Notes under the pieces: generated by a model
What the model saw: only the letters and a program-made list of their open reading frames with translations
Database searches by the model: none
What the model was told of the DNA's origin: nothing
In this document: piece after piece, positions 1 through 9,346 of the stretch
Layout of the letters: each line of letters starts with the position of its first letter
Numbering within the stretch: position 1 is the stretch's first letter
NCBI RefSeq assembly: GCF_946227985.1
Contig: NZ_CAMKGL010000002.1
Location: 333,266 to 397,265 of the forward strand
Direction of reading: 5' to 3'
Length of the DNA stretch: 64,000 bases
From: Serratia quinivorans
GTDB lineage: Bacteria; Pseudomonadota; Gammaproteobacteria; Enterobacterales; Enterobacteriaceae
Position numbers and translations under genes: made by a program

Positions 1-263
1 CTGCAGTAGGACGATACGTTTTGTCCGCAGATATTTGGCCACTATTGGAGAAAACAGAGCCAGGCGCTTGGGGAAGAATTCAGCTTACAGATGCCATTGC
101 CGAGTTGTTGAAGCACAAACCGGTTGAAGCGATAGAGTTGGTTGGGGAATCGTTCAACTGCGGGGAGAAAATGGGTTACCTGCGTGCGTTTGTCACTTAC
201 GGTTTACGCCACCCCACACAGGGCAAAGCTTTTCGCGAGTGGGCTGAGCAGCTATCATTATAA
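1..263 (+). CDS. galF: GalF, UTP-glucose-1-phosphate uridylyltransferase family (3' end only)
   Basis: Partial gene entering from the left edge and stopping at TAA 261-263. The readable frame begins at base 3 and gives [18 protein letters not shown], followed by [15 protein letters not shown] and [12 protein letters not shown], the C-terminal signature of GalU/GalF nucleotidyltransferases. The [15 protein letters not shown] wording is closer to GalF than to GalU. GalF is a GalU paralogue thought to modulate UDP-glucose supply and is the standard left boundary of enterobacterial capsule and O-antigen loci, which fits wza starting 283 bp downstream. Only about 86 C-terminal residues are present, so the catalytic N-terminus cannot be checked. 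Confidence 0.9.
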   Translation, partial: AVGRYVLSADIWPLLEKTEPGAWGRIQLTDAIAELLKHKPVEAIELVGESFNCGEKMGYLRAFVTYGLRHPTQGKAFREWAEQLSL

Positions 264-545
264 TTAATGCCGCGAAAAATTTTGAGGGCTGACTAAGTGT
301 AATACTTAGGCGGCCTTCAGTTGCGTTTGGTTGATGTACATACTCTTTTGTTTGATTATTATGTAATAATGCTCTCAACTTAACGCTTATACTAGCAGAC
401 TAGAATTCAATGCTTGCTCAATGAATGCGAATTTTCATATGTACTGAGCAGATAACACACTTTTTGCTGAGTGCCAGATAAGCGCAATGGTCGGCTTGGG
501 ACTTAGCACCGCAAACATTTTTACTTTGATAGTGATGATAACTCG
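264..545. other. galF-wza intergenic region, capsule operon promoter region
   Basis: 282 bp without a credible gene, AT-rich. A perfect 6-bp inverted repeat (CTAAGT 293-298, ACTTAG 304-309) follows galF; it has no clean T-run, so it is at best a weak terminator. Possible sigma70 boxes are TTGATG 331-336 and GATTAT 354-359 with 17-bp spacing, but several alternatives are equally plausible. I looked for a JUMPStart/ops element like the one at 30460-30498 and found none on either strand. Confidence 0.45.
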
Positions 546-1682
546 ATGGCAAAAAAACAATGGAAACTGATACCACTTTTGGTATCAATCAGTGTGATTA
601 GCGGTTGCACAATAGTACCGGGTACTCACCTTTCAACTAGCGGGAAAGACGTTGTAAAACAGCAGGATGGGGATTTTGATATCGATAAGCTGGTGAATGT
701 CTATCCGATGACACCAAGTCTCGTTGAAAAAATGCGGCCCAAGCCAGTGGTCGCCCAACCAAATTCTTCGCTTGAGCGTGAACTACAGAATTATGAATAC
801 CGAATTGGTGTCGGTGATGTGCTGATGGTCACGGTATGGGATCATCCGGAACTGACAACGCCCGCTGGCCAGTATCGTAGTGCTAGTGATACCGGTAACT
901 GGGTAAACTCGGATGGCACTATCTTCTATCCGTATATAGGCAAAGTGAAGGTTGCAGGTAAAACAGTCAACGAAGTACGCAGCGATATAGCATCTAGACT
1001 GGCGAAATATATTGAAAGTCCACAGGTAGATGTCAGCATCGCTGCTTTTCGTTCCCAAAAGGCATATGTTACTGGAGAAGTAATCAAGTCGGGTCAACAA
1101 CCCATAACAAATGTCCCTATGACTGTAATGGATGCGATCAATTCGGCTGGTGGCTTATCCGAAAATGCAGATTGGCGTAATGTTGTTTTGACACATAACG
1201 GAAAAGAAATAAGCATTTCATTACAAGCATTAATGCAGAAAGGTGACCTAACTCAGAATCACTTACTTTACCCAAGGGATATTCTTTACATACCACGCAA
1301 TGATGATTTGAAAGTTTTCGTGATGGGTGAAGTTAAGAAGCAGACTACGCTAAAAATGGATCGTAGTGGCATGACCTTGACTGAAGCCTTAGGTAATGCT
1401 GAAGGAATGGACCAATCTTTCTCTGATGCAACAGGCGTTTTTGTTATTCGCCCACTGCGTGGCACTGAGGGCAAAAAATTGGCAAATATTTACCAATTAA
1501 ATGCATCTGATGCTGCAGCAATGGTAATGGGTACGGAATTCCATCTTCAGCCTTATGATATTGTTTATGTGACTACAGCACCTGTTGTCCGCTGGAATAG
1601 GGTTATTAGCCAACTAGTACCGACAATTTCAGGTTTCAATGACCTTACCGAAGGGACACTTCGTATCCGCAATTGGCCTTAG
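546..1682 (+). CDS. wza: Wza, outer-membrane capsule export lipoprotein
   Basis: 378 aa, the usual Wza length (about 379). The N-terminus [21 protein letters not shown] is a lipoprotein signal peptide with the lipobox ISGC and the lipidated Cys at residue 21. The [21 protein letters not shown] stretch (about 85-105) opens the polysaccharide export (Poly_export) domain, followed by SLBB-type segments and a C-terminal region ending IRNWP that would form the outer-membrane helical barrel. Wza forms the octameric pore through which Wzy-dependent capsule leaves the cell, working with Wzc. It is first in wza-wzb-wzc; wzb starts 19 bp after its stop. The wzi gene usual in E. coli group 1 capsule loci is absent upstream. 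Confidence 0.95.
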   Translation: MAKKQWKLIPLLVSISVISGCTIVPGTHLSTSGKDVVKQQDGDFDIDKLVNVYPMTPSLVEKMRPKPVVAQPNSSLERELQNYEYRIGVGDVLMVTVWDHPELTTPAGQYRSASDTGNWVNSDGTIFYPYIGKVKVAGKTVNEVRSDIASRLAKYIESPQVDVSIAAFRSQKAYVTGEVIKSGQQPITNVPMTVMDAINSAGGLSENADWRNVVLTHNGKEISISLQALMQKGDLTQNHLLYPRDILYIPRNDDLKVFVMGEVKKQTTLKMDRSGMTLTEALGNAEGMDQSFSDATGVFVIRPLRGTEGKKLANIYQLNASDAAAMVMGTEFHLQPYDIVYVTTAPVVRWNRVISQLVPTISGFNDLTEGTLRIRNWP

Positions 1683-1701
1683 TATTAGAAATGGTATGGA
1701 T

Positions 1702-2136
1702 ATGTTTAATTCAATTTTAGTCGTCTGTGTTGGAAATATCTGCCGTTCTCCAACTGGAGAACGGTTGTTGAAGAAAAATTTGCCAGAAAAAAAAGTTATT
1801 TCTGCAGGTCTTGGTGCATTGGTAGGAAAACCTGCAGATGTTACAGCGCAAGAAGTTGCATCGTCGCATGAACTGTCTCTAGAAGGCCATCAAGGGAAGC
1901 AGCTTACGGCTACAATGTGTCGTGAGTTCGATCTTATTCTTGTTATGGAAAAAAGTCATATTGAGGCTGTTTGTCGTCTGGCACCGGAGGTTAGAGGTAA
2001 AACCATGTTATTCGGTCATTGGATTGGGCAGCGTGAGATAGCTGATCCATATCGCCAGAGTCGAGAAGCCTTTGAGTTCGTATACGGTCTTCTTGATGAA
2101 TCAGCTCAGAAATGGGCATTAGCCTTAAGTCGATAG
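1702..2136 (+). CDS. wzb: Wzb, low-molecular-weight protein-tyrosine phosphatase
   Basis: 144 aa from the ATG at 1702 (MFNSILVVCVGNICRSPT), matching the family N-terminus MFNNILVVCVGNICRSPT. An in-frame ATG at 1696 (MDMF...) is an alternative, and a longer frame reaching back into wza is unlikely. The phosphatase loop CX5R is C9-R15, followed by S16; the general-acid Asp is in ADPYRQSRE near the C-terminus. Wzb removes phosphates from the tyrosine tail of Wzc, and the phosphorylation cycle is needed for high-molecular-weight capsule assembly. It is cytoplasmic and probably co-transcribed with wza and wzc, which starts 15 bp later. Confidence 0.93.
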   Translation: MFNSILVVCVGNICRSPTGERLLKKNLPEKKVISAGLGALVGKPADVTAQEVASSHELSLEGHQGKQLTATMCREFDLILVMEKSHIEAVCRLAPEVRGKTMLFGHWIGQREIADPYRQSREAFEFVYGLLDESAQKWALALSR

Positions 2137-2151
2137 TCAGTAGGACTTACA

Positions 2152-4347
2152 ATGTTAAACAAGAATATAGCAAAAAATTCCAGTAATGATAAATCAGACG
2201 AATTCGACCTTGGTCGGCTTTTAGGTGAGATAATAGACCATCGGTGGTTAATTACTGGTATTACTACGATGTTTTTAACGCTCAGTATTGTATATAGCAT
2301 CTTCTCGACACCTGTATATAGGGCGAATGCTTTGATCCAGGTTGAGCAAAAACAGGGTAATGCAATTCTAGATAATTTGAGTCAAATGCTCCCGGATAGA
2401 CAGCCGCAATCTGCACCAGAAATATCATTGCTGCAATCCAGGATGATTTTGGGAAAAACCGTTAGTGATTTAAACCTGCAAGTGGTAACTGAGAAAAAAT
2501 ACTTTCCGATATTTGGTCGTGGCTTTGAACGTTTATTAGGAAGTAAACCTGGTGATATAAAAATTAGCCATTTATATATTCCTAGAGCTGACGGGGAAAG
2601 TAAAACACCAGAGTTAACTATATTAGTTTTAAGTGAAAAAAAAGTTAAGATAATTGGCGATGATTTCGAAGATGAAAGTAGTGTTGGACATATTTATAAT
2701 AAACACGGAATCACGTTGAAAGTGGACAGCTTGGATGCCACTACAGGCACTGAGTTTAGTGTTCAGCTGTTAACTGAATTAGAAGCAATTGTTAATTTAC
2801 AAAAAATATTTACAGTTGAAGAGCAAGGCAAAGATACGGGAATGCTAAGCTTAGCGGTAACTGGTGAAGACCCTCAGTTAGTTGGTAAAATAGTAAACAG
2901 TATAAGTACAAACTATTTACAGCAGAACATTGATCGTCAAGCGGCTCAAGATTCTAAGAGTCTAGATTTTTTAGATGCAAAGATTCCTAAAGTTCGTGCA
3001 GAACTTGATTTAGCCGAAGATAAATTAAATGCTTATCGTCGACAAAAGGATTCAGTTGATTTAAATTTGGAAGCACAGTCTGTCTTAAATCGTATCGTCA
3101 ATGTTGATAATCAGTTAAATGAGTTGACATTTAGAGAAGCGGAGATTTCTCAACTTTATACAAAAGACCACCCGACTTACAATGCCTTGATGCAAAAAAG
3201 AGAAACATTGCAACAAGAAAAAACAAAGTTGAATAAGCAGATTTCAGCAATGCCAGCGACTCAACAGGAAGTCTTGAGATTAAGTAGGGATGTTGATTCT
3301 GGTAGAGCTGTATATATGCAGCTTTTGAATAGACAACAAGAGTTAAATATTGCAAAGTCTAGTGCAATAGGAAATGTCAGAATAATTGATCGGGCAATTA
3401 CCGAACCTACGCCAGTAAAACCAAAAAAACTTTTAATCATAATTATTGGTGTTTTCTTAGGTGGGTTTGTTTCTATTGGTGTTGTCTTGGTTAATGTATT
3501 CCTACGAAGAGGAATCGAGTCTCCAGAGCAATTGGAAGAGCAAGGTATTAATGTTTATGCAAGCATTCCTGTTTCTGAATGGTTGCAAAAGAATACTTTA
3601 AATAAAGCAAGAAATAGACGTTTGACCAGCGGGCAGAGAAAAATAAATGAGTCAGGTGCTTTTTTAGCTGTTGAAAATCCAGCAGACCTGGCTATTGAGG
3701 CAATCCGAGGTCTTAGGACTAGTTTGCATTTCGCAATGATGGAAGCACAAAATAATGCTGTAATGATTTCTGGTGCAAGTCCTAGTGCGGGTAAAACATT
3801 TGTAAGTACAAACTTAGCATCTGTTATCGCGCAGAGCGGTCAAAAAGTATTGCTTATAGATGCGGATATGCGAAAAGGTTATGTTCACAAACTATTTGAC
3901 GTCAATAATGATGGTGGGCTTTCTGATTATCTTGTTGGAAAGGTAAAAAGAGAAAATGTAATCAAGGTTATTCCGAGTGCTGGTTTTGATTTCATATCAA
4001 GGGGACAGGTTCCACCGAATCCGGCAGAACTACTGATGCATGAAAGATTTCAAGAGCTTCTCGAGTGGGCAGCAAAAAATTATGACCTTGTTATGATAGA
4101 TACACCACCAATTTTAGCTGTAACTGATGCTGCTATTATTGGGCGCTATGCTGGGACTACTTTACTCGTAGCACGTTTTGAAAATAATACGGTCAAAGAG
4201 ATTGACGTGAGTATCAAGCGTTTTGAGCAGAGCGGTGTAAATGTTAAAGGATGCATCCTCAATGGTGTTGTCAAAAAGGCAAGCAGTTATTATGGTTATG
4301 GTTATAACTATTATGGTTATAATTATGATAGCAATAAAAGCAAATGA
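2152..4347 (+). CDS. wzc: Wzc, polysaccharide co-polymerase / BY-kinase
   Basis: 731 aa (E. coli Wzc is about 720). Transmembrane helix 1 is at about 32-52, then a periplasmic Wzz-type domain with long helices, then helix 2 at about 424-450. The cytoplasmic kinase carries Walker A GASPSAGKT (541-549), Walker A' LLIDADMRKG (about 567-577) and Walker B LVMIDTPP (about 646-653). The last 21 residues hold eight tyrosines (713, 714, 716, 718, 720, 721, 723, 725), the autophosphorylation cluster that Wzb dephosphorylates. Wzc controls polymer length and couples Wzy polymerisation to export through Wza. It is the last gene before an attenuator-like hairpin that separates export genes from serotype genes. 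Confidence 0.95.
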   Translation: MLNKNIAKNSSNDKSDEFDLGRLLGEIIDHRWLITGITTMFLTLSIVYSIFSTPVYRANALIQVEQKQGNAILDNLSQMLPDRQPQSAPEISLLQSRMILGKTVSDLNLQVVTEKKYFPIFGRGFERLLGSKPGDIKISHLYIPRADGESKTPELTILVLSEKKVKIIGDDFEDESSVGHIYNKHGITLKVDSLDATTGTEFSVQLLTELEAIVNLQKIFTVEEQGKDTGMLSLAVTGEDPQLVGKIVNSISTNYLQQNIDRQAAQDSKSLDFLDAKIPKVRAELDLAEDKLNAYRRQKDSVDLNLEAQSVLNRIVNVDNQLNELTFREAEISQLYTKDHPTYNALMQKRETLQQEKTKLNKQISAMPATQQEVLRLSRDVDSGRAVYMQLLNRQQELNIAKSSAIGNVRIIDRAITEPTPVKPKKLLIIIIGVFLGGFVSIGVVLVNVFLRRGIESPEQLEEQGINVYASIPVSEWLQKNTLNKARNRRLTSGQRKINESGAFLAVENPADLAIEAIRGLRTSLHFAMMEAQNNAVMISGASPSAGKTFVSTNLASVIAQSGQKVLLIDADMRKGYVHKLFDVNNDGGLSDYLVGKVKRENVIKVIPSAGFDFISRGQVPPNPAELLMHERFQELLEWAAKNYDLVMIDTPPILAVTDAAIIGRYAGTTLLVARFENNTVKEIDVSIKRFEQSGVNVKGCILNGVVKKASSYYGYGYNYYGYNYDSNKSK

Positions 4348-4356
4348 TTGACTTTG

Positions 4357-4390
4357 ACTGCCGCTATATAAATATAGTGGCAGTTATTCA
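4357..4390 (+). terminator. Attenuator-like hairpin after wzc
   Basis: ACTGCCGCTATA (4357-4368), loop TAAA, TATAGTGGCAGT (4373-4384): a 12-bp stem with one G-U pair, followed by the T-rich TATTCATTTATT. It starts 10 bp after the wzc stop and ends before the ribosome site of the next gene. In E. coli K30 a stem-loop after wzc is described as a transcriptional attenuator that sets export genes above serotype genes; the equivalent role here is inferred. The T-tract is interrupted, fitting partial rather than complete termination. Confidence 0.7.
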
Positions 4391-4407
4391 TTTATTGAGG
4401 TGGTTAA

Positions 4408-5520
4408 GTGGAATCAGGGAAAAGAGTATTAATTATAAGTCACACTCGTGCTGTATCTAATTTTAAAATAGGTAGTCATCATTATGCAAATCAATTGGCA
4501 AAGAATGGTAATGATGTGACTTTTGTAGGGACACCGTATTCGTTTATCCATAAGATATTCGGGAAGAAAAAACAAGGTATAATTCAGACGGAAGAAGCGA
4601 TAAAAGTCAAAGAACTAAAGTTTTTACTTCCAATAACCATGAAGAGAAATATATTTGTTATTATAATAAATAAATTTTTAAATTTATTATTTAATGCCCA
4701 CAACCGCAGAGAAAATTACTACGATGTGGTTATTTGTGACTATCCTTTTTTTGAGCCATACATCGATATATTTAAATTTAAAAGCCTTATTTATAGACCA
4801 ACTGATAACTATAGCTCAATGGCTGGAGACAAGGTTTTAGAGTATGAGCGTCGATTACTAGAGAAGGCGAATTGTACAATCGCTACATCGAAGGAAGTTG
4901 CCGCGGAGTTAGCTTTAAAAAATCCTATTAAAGATAGCATTGAGGTTATAAATAACGGATATGATGATGATGTTTTCTTTATAGATAAAGATGTCGTAAA
5001 AAACGGCGCTGTTTATATAGGTGCTATAGATTATCGATTTGATATTAAAGCCATAGAGTGTCTGGCTGGAGCGTTTGTAGATGATGAATTTAGTATATAT
5101 GGTCCTATCGATGCAGCGTTGAAGGATGAGGTTGGACGATTAGAGTTAAAATTAAAAAATCTTAAGTTCTGTGGACCTATAAGCTATAAAGAAACTGCTG
5201 TAAAGCTTAGGGCCGCAAAGGTTGGTTTGCTTCCTTTAAATGATTCAGGTGCAAATAGGGGACGGAGCCCAATGAAATTATGGGAGTATGCCGCCTCAGG
5301 ATTAAATGTATTGTATCGTGGAGTAAATCTTGATTATAGAAGTGAAGTGTCATTTTTGTATGAGTACAAAAACTATAATGAATTATTGGATAGCTATTTG
5401 AAAGCGCGAGATAGTGCTTTTTTGGAAAGTCAGTTAGTCATTGTAAAAAATCAGTCATGGAAAGAAAAGACAAAAAAAATGCTCACTATTATAAACAAGA
5501 ATCAAAGTAATATAAGTTAA
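4408..5520 (+). CDS. GT-B glycosyltransferase, GumK-like
   Basis: 370 aa from a GTG start preceded by TTGAGG (4395-4400). The body resembles retaining-fold GT-B enzymes. Particular echoes of GumK (GT70, glucuronosyltransferase of xanthan synthesis) are SLIYRPTDNYSS in mid-protein, the GAVYIGAIDYRFD linker and the nucleotide-sugar site segment SPMKLWEYAASGLNVL. There is no signal peptide, so it is a cytoplasmic or membrane-associated enzyme. As first serotype gene after wzc it probably adds one sugar to the undecaprenyl-linked capsule repeat. Donor and linkage cannot be read from sequence; no UDP-glucose dehydrogenase gene is present in this window to support a glucuronate donor. Strongly AT-rich. 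Confidence 0.75.
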   Translation: MESGKRVLIISHTRAVSNFKIGSHHYANQLAKNGNDVTFVGTPYSFIHKIFGKKKQGIIQTEEAIKVKELKFLLPITMKRNIFVIIINKFLNLLFNAHNRRENYYDVVICDYPFFEPYIDIFKFKSLIYRPTDNYSSMAGDKVLEYERRLLEKANCTIATSKEVAAELALKNPIKDSIEVINNGYDDDVFFIDKDVVKNGAVYIGAIDYRFDIKAIECLAGAFVDDEFSIYGPIDAALKDEVGRLELKLKNLKFCGPISYKETAVKLRAAKVGLLPLNDSGANRGRSPMKLWEYAASGLNVLYRGVNLDYRSEVSFLYEYKNYNELLDSYLKARDSAFLESQLVIVKNQSWKEKTKKMLTIINKNQSNIS

Positions 5521-5631
5521 TATGATCATTATAGAATTCACAACCAGTAAAAGACAAGATGAACAGTATGGATAGTTTGCTTGGTCAATGTTTTAAAGTG
5601 ATTAAGAAATCGAATTCTAAAGGTTTGGCTT

Positions 5632-6846
5632 ATGAATATAAATAAAATGGAGCTCAAGTTATATGAGTTACTATTCGGTATGTTACTTGTATTTTCAATT
5701 GCAATAGGATTGTTTTCGCCGCTACTTGCATTCTATTTTTCTTTATCTCTTCTTGTTATATTTCCAACGTTTTTTGCTAACAGATATTTGCGAGTATATC
5801 TGAGCATTTTTGCAATAGTTTGTGGTTGTATCATTTTCTCATCACGAGGGTATTTTTTATCGACCAGCGATGACTTTGCTCATTATTACTCCGCCTACCA
5901 AGAGTTATTGAAGGGCGGAAGTATAGCTCAGTATTCTCAAGGAATTGAGTTTCTAATTTCATTGTATTTCAAAATAACTATAATTCTCTTTGGAGAACTA
6001 AAACCAACCGCTTTATTCTTTTTAGTTTCCTTTTTTAGTTGTTTTACTTTTTATCTATGGTTAGAGAAATATGGTTTGGATCAATTGGAGGGGACAAAAA
6101 AATCTCTCTGTGTAGCTTCGTGCATCGGTTTTTTCATGTTTGCATTATCAACTCAACTGATGAGGCAAATGATAGCAACGCCTTTTCTTTTGTTTGCCTT
6201 AAGTTATGGCTTGAAAAATAAGAAAGGAATCATTTCAATGATTCTCGCTATAGGAGGGCATTTATCATCACTTCCAATATATGTGGTTCTGAAAATATTC
6301 CTAAGCGATAATAGGAAGAGAAAATTTATAACTCTCGGGCTATTTCTTTTCTTTGGGTTATTGTTCTCATTACTGTTAAGTCAATTGTCTATACTCTTTA
6401 ATATACCGGTTGTCGGTGAGTTGGCAGCTAAGCTGCAGTATTATAATAATATAGCAGATAGAAATAGTACCGAAACAGGGAATACTTTTTTAAAATATAT
6501 GTTTGTAATGCTTGTTGGTTTTTGGTTTTTTGGACCAAAAAACGGCGAGTTAGAAAAAATAAAGAAATTCTTTTATTTAGCATGCATGTCTTACTTGTTT
6601 TTATTACCCATTCCATTGCTGTCATCAAGAATATTTCTAGTGATGTCAGCTGTTGCTTTAGGGTATTTTATGTTTTTTGCATTCTATCGGATTAGTAATG
6701 TATATAGGGTGCTTCTTGTTCTATATTTTATTGTTAGGGTGGTGACGTTGGGGCCGTATTATAGTGAAAGAATGGATGGATTTGATTTATGGTATAGCTA
6801 TCCTTGGTATTCAACAGAAGCCTTATATTATATTTACGCATTATAA
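5632..6846 (+). CDS. wzy: EpsG-family O-antigen/capsule polymerase (Wzy)
   Basis: 404 aa, almost entirely hydrophobic with about ten predicted membrane helices and a large loop containing STSDDFAHYYSAYQELL (about residues 80-96). This D...Y...Y motif, and the LMRQMIATPFLLFALSYGL segment with its Arg-Gln, are typical of EpsG-like polymerases rather than classical Wzy. The role is to join undecaprenyl-linked repeat units at the periplasmic face of the inner membrane. It is the only polymerase candidate in the capsule locus, and a flippase lies two genes downstream. SD AAAGG lies just upstream. Low sequence conservation of this family limits certainty. Confidence 0.8.
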   Translation: MNINKMELKLYELLFGMLLVFSIAIGLFSPLLAFYFSLSLLVIFPTFFANRYLRVYLSIFAIVCGCIIFSSRGYFLSTSDDFAHYYSAYQELLKGGSIAQYSQGIEFLISLYFKITIILFGELKPTALFFLVSFFSCFTFYLWLEKYGLDQLEGTKKSLCVASCIGFFMFALSTQLMRQMIATPFLLFALSYGLKNKKGIISMILAIGGHLSSLPIYVVLKIFLSDNRKRKFITLGLFLFFGLLFSLLLSQLSILFNIPVVGELAAKLQYYNNIADRNSTETGNTFLKYMFVMLVGFWFFGPKNGELEKIKKFFYLACMSYLFLLPIPLLSSRIFLVMSAVALGYFMFFAFYRISNVYRVLLVLYFIVRVVTLGPYYSERMDGFDLWYSYPWYSTEALYYIYAL

Positions 6847-6884
6847 TTAAATTGAATTTTTAAAATTAATTTTTAGGAGGTGTT

Positions 6885-7874
6885 ATGTCAAAGATTCTCT
6901 TTGATGGGAGGTGGATTGGCGAGCATGGTATTGGAAGGTTTGCACGAGAGATCTATGGCGCTGTAGATAATTTAGAAGAAATAAAATTAGATGGGGATCC
7001 AGCCAGTAAATATGATAGTTTTAGGCTTACAAAATACTTGAGTAATAATAAAGGATGTTTTTTTTCACCAGGATATAACTCACCATTAAAATTTTTAGAG
7101 CGATGTATCATAACTGTACATGACTTAAATCACATAGATGTAATATCTAATACAACACTATTAAAAAAAATATACTACAATACAATTTTAAAAAATGCGT
7201 GTAAAAAATCAGCAAAAATATTCACCGTTTCTGAGTTCTCAAAGGAGCGAATCTGCGAGTGGAGTCATGTAGATAGTGGTCAGGTAATAGTCGTTGGGAA
7301 CGGTGTCTCACCATCATTTAACTTTAATGTGGATAATTATGCGGCGGTTCGTCCATATATATTGACAGTTGGAAATCGTAGGCGGCATAAAAATGAGTTA
7401 ATGGCACTTCAAGCATATGCTAGGTCAAGTCTATCGAAAACACATGATTACCTTTTCACTGGTGAGACTACTAATGAGTTAATGCAAGAAATTAATAATT
7501 ATGGAATCGATGGGAATGTTATATTCACAGGGAAAGTTTCTGACGATGTATTGGCTACAATATATAAGGGGGCTTCATTGTTATTTTTCCCCTCATTATA
7601 TGAAGGTTTTGGTCTCCCAGTGATAGAGGCAATGGCGTGTGGTACTCCTGTAATAACGTCTAATGGAACTTCGCTTAAGGAGGTTGCAGGGGAGGCAGCT
7701 TTACTTGTAGATCCATGTAATATAGATGAAATGGTTTACTCTCTGGAAAAAGTGGTTAATTCTGAGTCAGTGGCAGAAAGTTTGAAATTAAAAGGTTTAG
7801 AGCAAGCTAAAAAATTTACATGGGAAAAAACAACAAATAAAATCAACCAAGAATTGAAAAAATTAATTGGGTAA
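6885..7874 (+). CDS. Glycosyltransferase family 4
   Basis: 329 aa with a strong ribosome site (TTAGGAGGTGTT) before ATG 6885. GT-B fold: N-terminal MSKILFDGRWIGEHGIGRFAREI acceptor domain, the VHDLNHID and FTVSEFSKERI segments typical of GT4, then YILTVGNRRRHKNE and the donor-binding motif EGFGLPVIEAMACGTPVI, with EX7E intact. It probably adds a hexose to the capsule repeat unit from the cytoplasmic side. The stop lies 4 bp before the start of the Wzx flippase, so the genes are tightly coupled. The HGIGRFAREI and VHDLNHID pattern is common to mannosyl- and rhamnosyltransferases; the donor is not known. AT-rich like its neighbours. Confidence 0.85.
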   Translation: MSKILFDGRWIGEHGIGRFAREIYGAVDNLEEIKLDGDPASKYDSFRLTKYLSNNKGCFFSPGYNSPLKFLERCIITVHDLNHIDVISNTTLLKKIYYNTILKNACKKSAKIFTVSEFSKERICEWSHVDSGQVIVVGNGVSPSFNFNVDNYAAVRPYILTVGNRRRHKNELMALQAYARSSLSKTHDYLFTGETTNELMQEINNYGIDGNVIFTGKVSDDVLATIYKGASLLFFPSLYEGFGLPVIEAMACGTPVITSNGTSLKEVAGEAALLVDPCNIDEMVYSLEKVVNSESVAESLKLKGLEQAKKFTWEKTTNKINQELKKLIG

Positions 7875-7878
7875 AAAA

Positions 7879-9336
7879 ATGGGGTTAAAAGCTAAGGCAT
7901 TTCAAGGGGCAAAATGGACCGCTCTTTCAACAGTATGTATTGTTGGGTTAGGTTTGTTGCAGATGACAATTCTAGCCAGGGTTATGGAACCCAAAGAATT
8001 CGGTTTGCTTTCAGCGGCCATGATTATTATTGCATTGGCTGATACTCTTTCAGATTTCGGAATATCAAACTCGATAATTCAAAAGAAAAATATCACTCCT
8101 GATGAGTTAACATCTCTATATTGGATTAATGTCTTAATTGGTTTTTTTGTTTTTTCTGTTTTTTTTTCTTTGAGTGGTTATATATCAAGTTTTTTAAATT
8201 TAGCTGGTTTAGATAAATTAATTAAGCTTTTGTCCATTGCATTTATTTTTATTCCGCACGGGCAACAGTACAGAGCGTTACTTCAGAAAGAATTAGAATT
8301 TTCAATAATTGGTAAAATTGAAACGACGAGTTTTCTAGTGGGTTTCTTGTTTACTATATGTATAGCGTTATACTACCCATTTGCGATATCGGCTGTATGG
8401 GGATACCTCGTTAACTCTGTAGTACGAACCATATTGTTCTATGTCAATGGTGTGAAAATGTATAGGCCATCTTTTTCATTCTCTATTTATAAAATAAAGG
8501 ATAACTTAAAATTTGGGGCTTACCTTACTGCTGATAACTTAGTTAACTTTTTCAATGTGAATATTTCAACGGTAATTCTAGCTAGATTACTCGGTCCTAT
8601 AGCTGTTGGAGGGTATAACTTAGCATATAATATGACTGTAATACCTCCGATGAAATTGAACCCAATTATCACGAGGGTTTTATTTCCTGCTTTTTCAAAA
8701 ATACAAGATGATACTAAAAAACTGAGGATTAATTTTTATAAATTACTTTCCCTGGTTGGAATAATAAACTTCCCTCTTTTACTCGGACTGGCTATAGTTG
8801 CGAAAAATTTTGTATTATTTATGTTCGGTGAAAAATGGTTGTTTATTACTCCGGTAATGCAAATTTTATGCATTGTTGGCCTGCTACGTTCTGTAGGTAA
8901 TCCGATCGGTGCATTGCTAATGGCTAAAGCTAGGGTAGATATTAGCTTTAAATTTAACATTTTTAAGACGATTTTATTTCTTCCGACAATGTTTGTCGGT
9001 GGGCTGTATTATGGCGTTACAGGGGTGGCTGTTGGTTTTTTAATTGTTCAGATGATAAACACTGTGCTCAGCTACTTTATTTTGATAAAGCCTATTTTAG
9101 GAGATAGTTACAAAGAATATCTTTTGAGTTTAATAGTGCCTCTGAAAACTGCTCTTCCGATGCTAGTTTTCGTATGGGTATTTAAGTTTGTAACGGAAAG
9201 TTTCTTTGATTTAAATAATACTGCTGTGCTATTCATATCCGTTTTTATTGGGGTTTGTGTTTACGGTACAACAATTATTTTTTCATCGTCACCACTTCTA
9301 CTTGAATTGAAAGAAGTTATTAAGGGTCGGTTTTAA
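7879..9336 (+). CDS. wzx: Wzx-type flippase (WzxC-like polysaccharide transporter)
   Basis: 485 aa from ATG 7879; an upstream in-frame TTG at 7867 would add four residues and overlap the previous gene, and is less likely. It has 12-14 predicted membrane helices and the PST-family N-terminus AKAFQGAKWTALSTV...GLLQMTILARVMEPKEFGLLS, very like WzxC/lipopolysaccharide biosynthesis flippases. KFGAYLTADNLVNFFNVN in the middle is also typical. It moves undecaprenyl-diphosphate-linked repeat units across the inner membrane for the polymerase encoded upstream. It sits between a GT4 and the pyruvyl transferase with almost no spacing, so is co-transcribed. Confidence 0.88.
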   Translation: MGLKAKAFQGAKWTALSTVCIVGLGLLQMTILARVMEPKEFGLLSAAMIIIALADTLSDFGISNSIIQKKNITPDELTSLYWINVLIGFFVFSVFFSLSGYISSFLNLAGLDKLIKLLSIAFIFIPHGQQYRALLQKELEFSIIGKIETTSFLVGFLFTICIALYYPFAISAVWGYLVNSVVRTILFYVNGVKMYRPSFSFSIYKIKDNLKFGAYLTADNLVNFFNVNISTVILARLLGPIAVGGYNLAYNMTVIPPMKLNPIITRVLFPAFSKIQDDTKKLRINFYKLLSLVGIINFPLLLGLAIVAKNFVLFMFGEKWLFITPVMQILCIVGLLRSVGNPIGALLMAKARVDISFKFNIFKTILFLPTMFVGGLYYGVTGVAVGFLIVQMINTVLSYFILIKPILGDSYKEYLLSLIVPLKTALPMLVFVWVFKFVTESFFDLNNTAVLFISVFIGVCVYGTTIIFSSSPLLLELKEVIKGRF

Positions 9337-9346
9337 TAGGTATTCT

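Noticed and set aside
264-545. Possible JUMPStart before wza
   Set aside because: Searched both strands for GGTAGC and GGCGGTAGCGT-type motifs; only a partial GGCGGCC is present, which does not match.
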